Of a DNA stretch of 25,351 nt, positions 25,153 through 25,351 are shown one piece after another (positions within the stretch are counted from its first letter, which is position 1; the number at the start of each line of letters is the position of its first letter). The translations under genes were made by a program, and so were the position numbers. The stretch lies in the NCBI GenBank assembly GCA_963614215.1, contig CAVECB010000027.1, positions 1 to 25,351 of the forward strand. The letters are read 5' to 3'. The stretch comes from CAVAWX01 sp963614215 (lineage in GTDB: Bacteria; Actinomycetota; Coriobacteriia; Coriobacteriales; QAMH01). A model generated the notes under the pieces. The model did not search any database. It was given only the letters and a program-made list of their open reading frames with translations, and had not been told where the DNA came from.

Positions 25153-25198
25153 TTCGCACAAAGCGCACGGTGTGGGGGAGATATTCGCACAAAGCGCA
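25153..25198. repeat. Pair of 15-bp direct repeats in a promoter region
   Basis: TTCGCACAAAGCGCA occurs at 25153-25167 and again at 25184-25198, a 31-base period (about three helical turns). The similarity extends by two bases (C/T then GG). They lie 99-144 bases upstream of the gene ending at 24002 and just beyond the terminator of the previous gene, where an operator would be expected. No clear -10/-35 pair was found in 25055-25215. Confidence 0.6.
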
Positions 25199-25215
25199 TG
25201 GAGCAAAGGCAAAGA

Positions 25216-25243
25216 AAAAGGGCGCCCCCATCTGGGAGCGCCC
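25216..25243 (-). terminator. Hairpin terminator of the right-edge gene
   Basis: GGGCGCCCCC (25220-25229) and GGGAGCGCCC (25234-25243) form a 10-bp stem with one mismatch and a 4-base loop. On the minus strand it is followed by TTTTTCTTTG. It lies 54 bases past the stop codon at 25298. Confidence 0.85.
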
Positions 25244-25297
25244 TTCTTGGCGTGCGTGCGAACGTGCGCGGCAGCCTTTGCGCCGCCGGCGCGCTTG

Positions 25298-25351
25298 CTA
25301 CTTGGTCGCGTCGACAATCTTCTTTTCCACGGCAGCCGAGATGGCCTGCGT
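25298..25351 (-). CDS. C-terminal end of an unidentified protein (right edge)
   Basis: The minus strand from the window edge reads 17 in-frame codons, TQAISAAVEKKIVDATK, and then TAG at 25298-25300. A ribosome-independent clue that this is coding is the strong terminator immediately downstream. The helical, lysine-rich ending is too short to name a family. Confidence 0.6.
   Translation of the reverse strand, partial: TQAISAAVEKKIVDATK

Overview
The window reads as a 25 kb piece of a GC-rich Gram-positive chromosome. A Coriobacteriia (Eggerthellaceae/Atopobiaceae-like) actinobacterium is my best guess. It rests on the high GC, AGGAG-type ribosome sites, a Tad pilus locus without a secretin, a Tat-exported lipoprotein and a TSCPD-domain protein. 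This is inference from gene content, not a database match. Every gene except one (the NTPase at 1393-2220) is on the minus strand, so the window is described here right to left.

Right block (25351 to 14798): the tail of an unidentified gene ends in a strong hairpin terminator. Next come a paired direct repeat, a membrane-anchored Ser-rich protein, purB, a TSCPD protein, a Tat lipoprotein, an OmpR-type response regulator and its histidine kinase, purC, a two-span membrane protein with a long charged repetitive tail, a metal-dependent amidohydrolase/deaminase, and a 67-residue single-span membrane protein. A hairpin terminator follows.

Middle block (14610 to 3710): a promoter region with 11-bp phased repeats leads into a tightly coupled Tad/Flp pilus operon: cpaB, tadZ, tadA, tadB, tadC, flp, a second Flp-like pseudopilin, a TadE-like pseudopilin and a 939-residue TadG-like protein that ends in another TadE-like domain. 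Most junctions are 4-bp start/stop overlaps. The same run continues into a DUF192-Nudix fusion, purE (1-base TGATG overlap), and a stand-alone protein resembling the N-terminal domain of cyanophycin synthetase. Pilus assembly and a purine enzyme therefore appear to share one transcript. No prepilin peptidase is present in the window.

Left block (3709 to 1): an AbiE-like toxin-antitoxin pair of visibly lower GC, with the antitoxin intact and the toxin broken by an internal deletion and frameshift. Then the plus-strand THEP1-like NTPase, divergent from truA. At the left edge is the start of a membrane protein whose fifteenth to seventeenth codons (counting from 73) are an uninterrupted run of nine G. 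Purine synthesis genes (purB, purC, purE) are scattered through the window rather than clustered.

The observations I rate highest are the stand-alone cyanophycin-synthetase-type domain that keeps an HxxEH motif, the TadG-TadE and DUF192-Nudix fusions, the phased repeats before the Tad operon, and the G9 tract.
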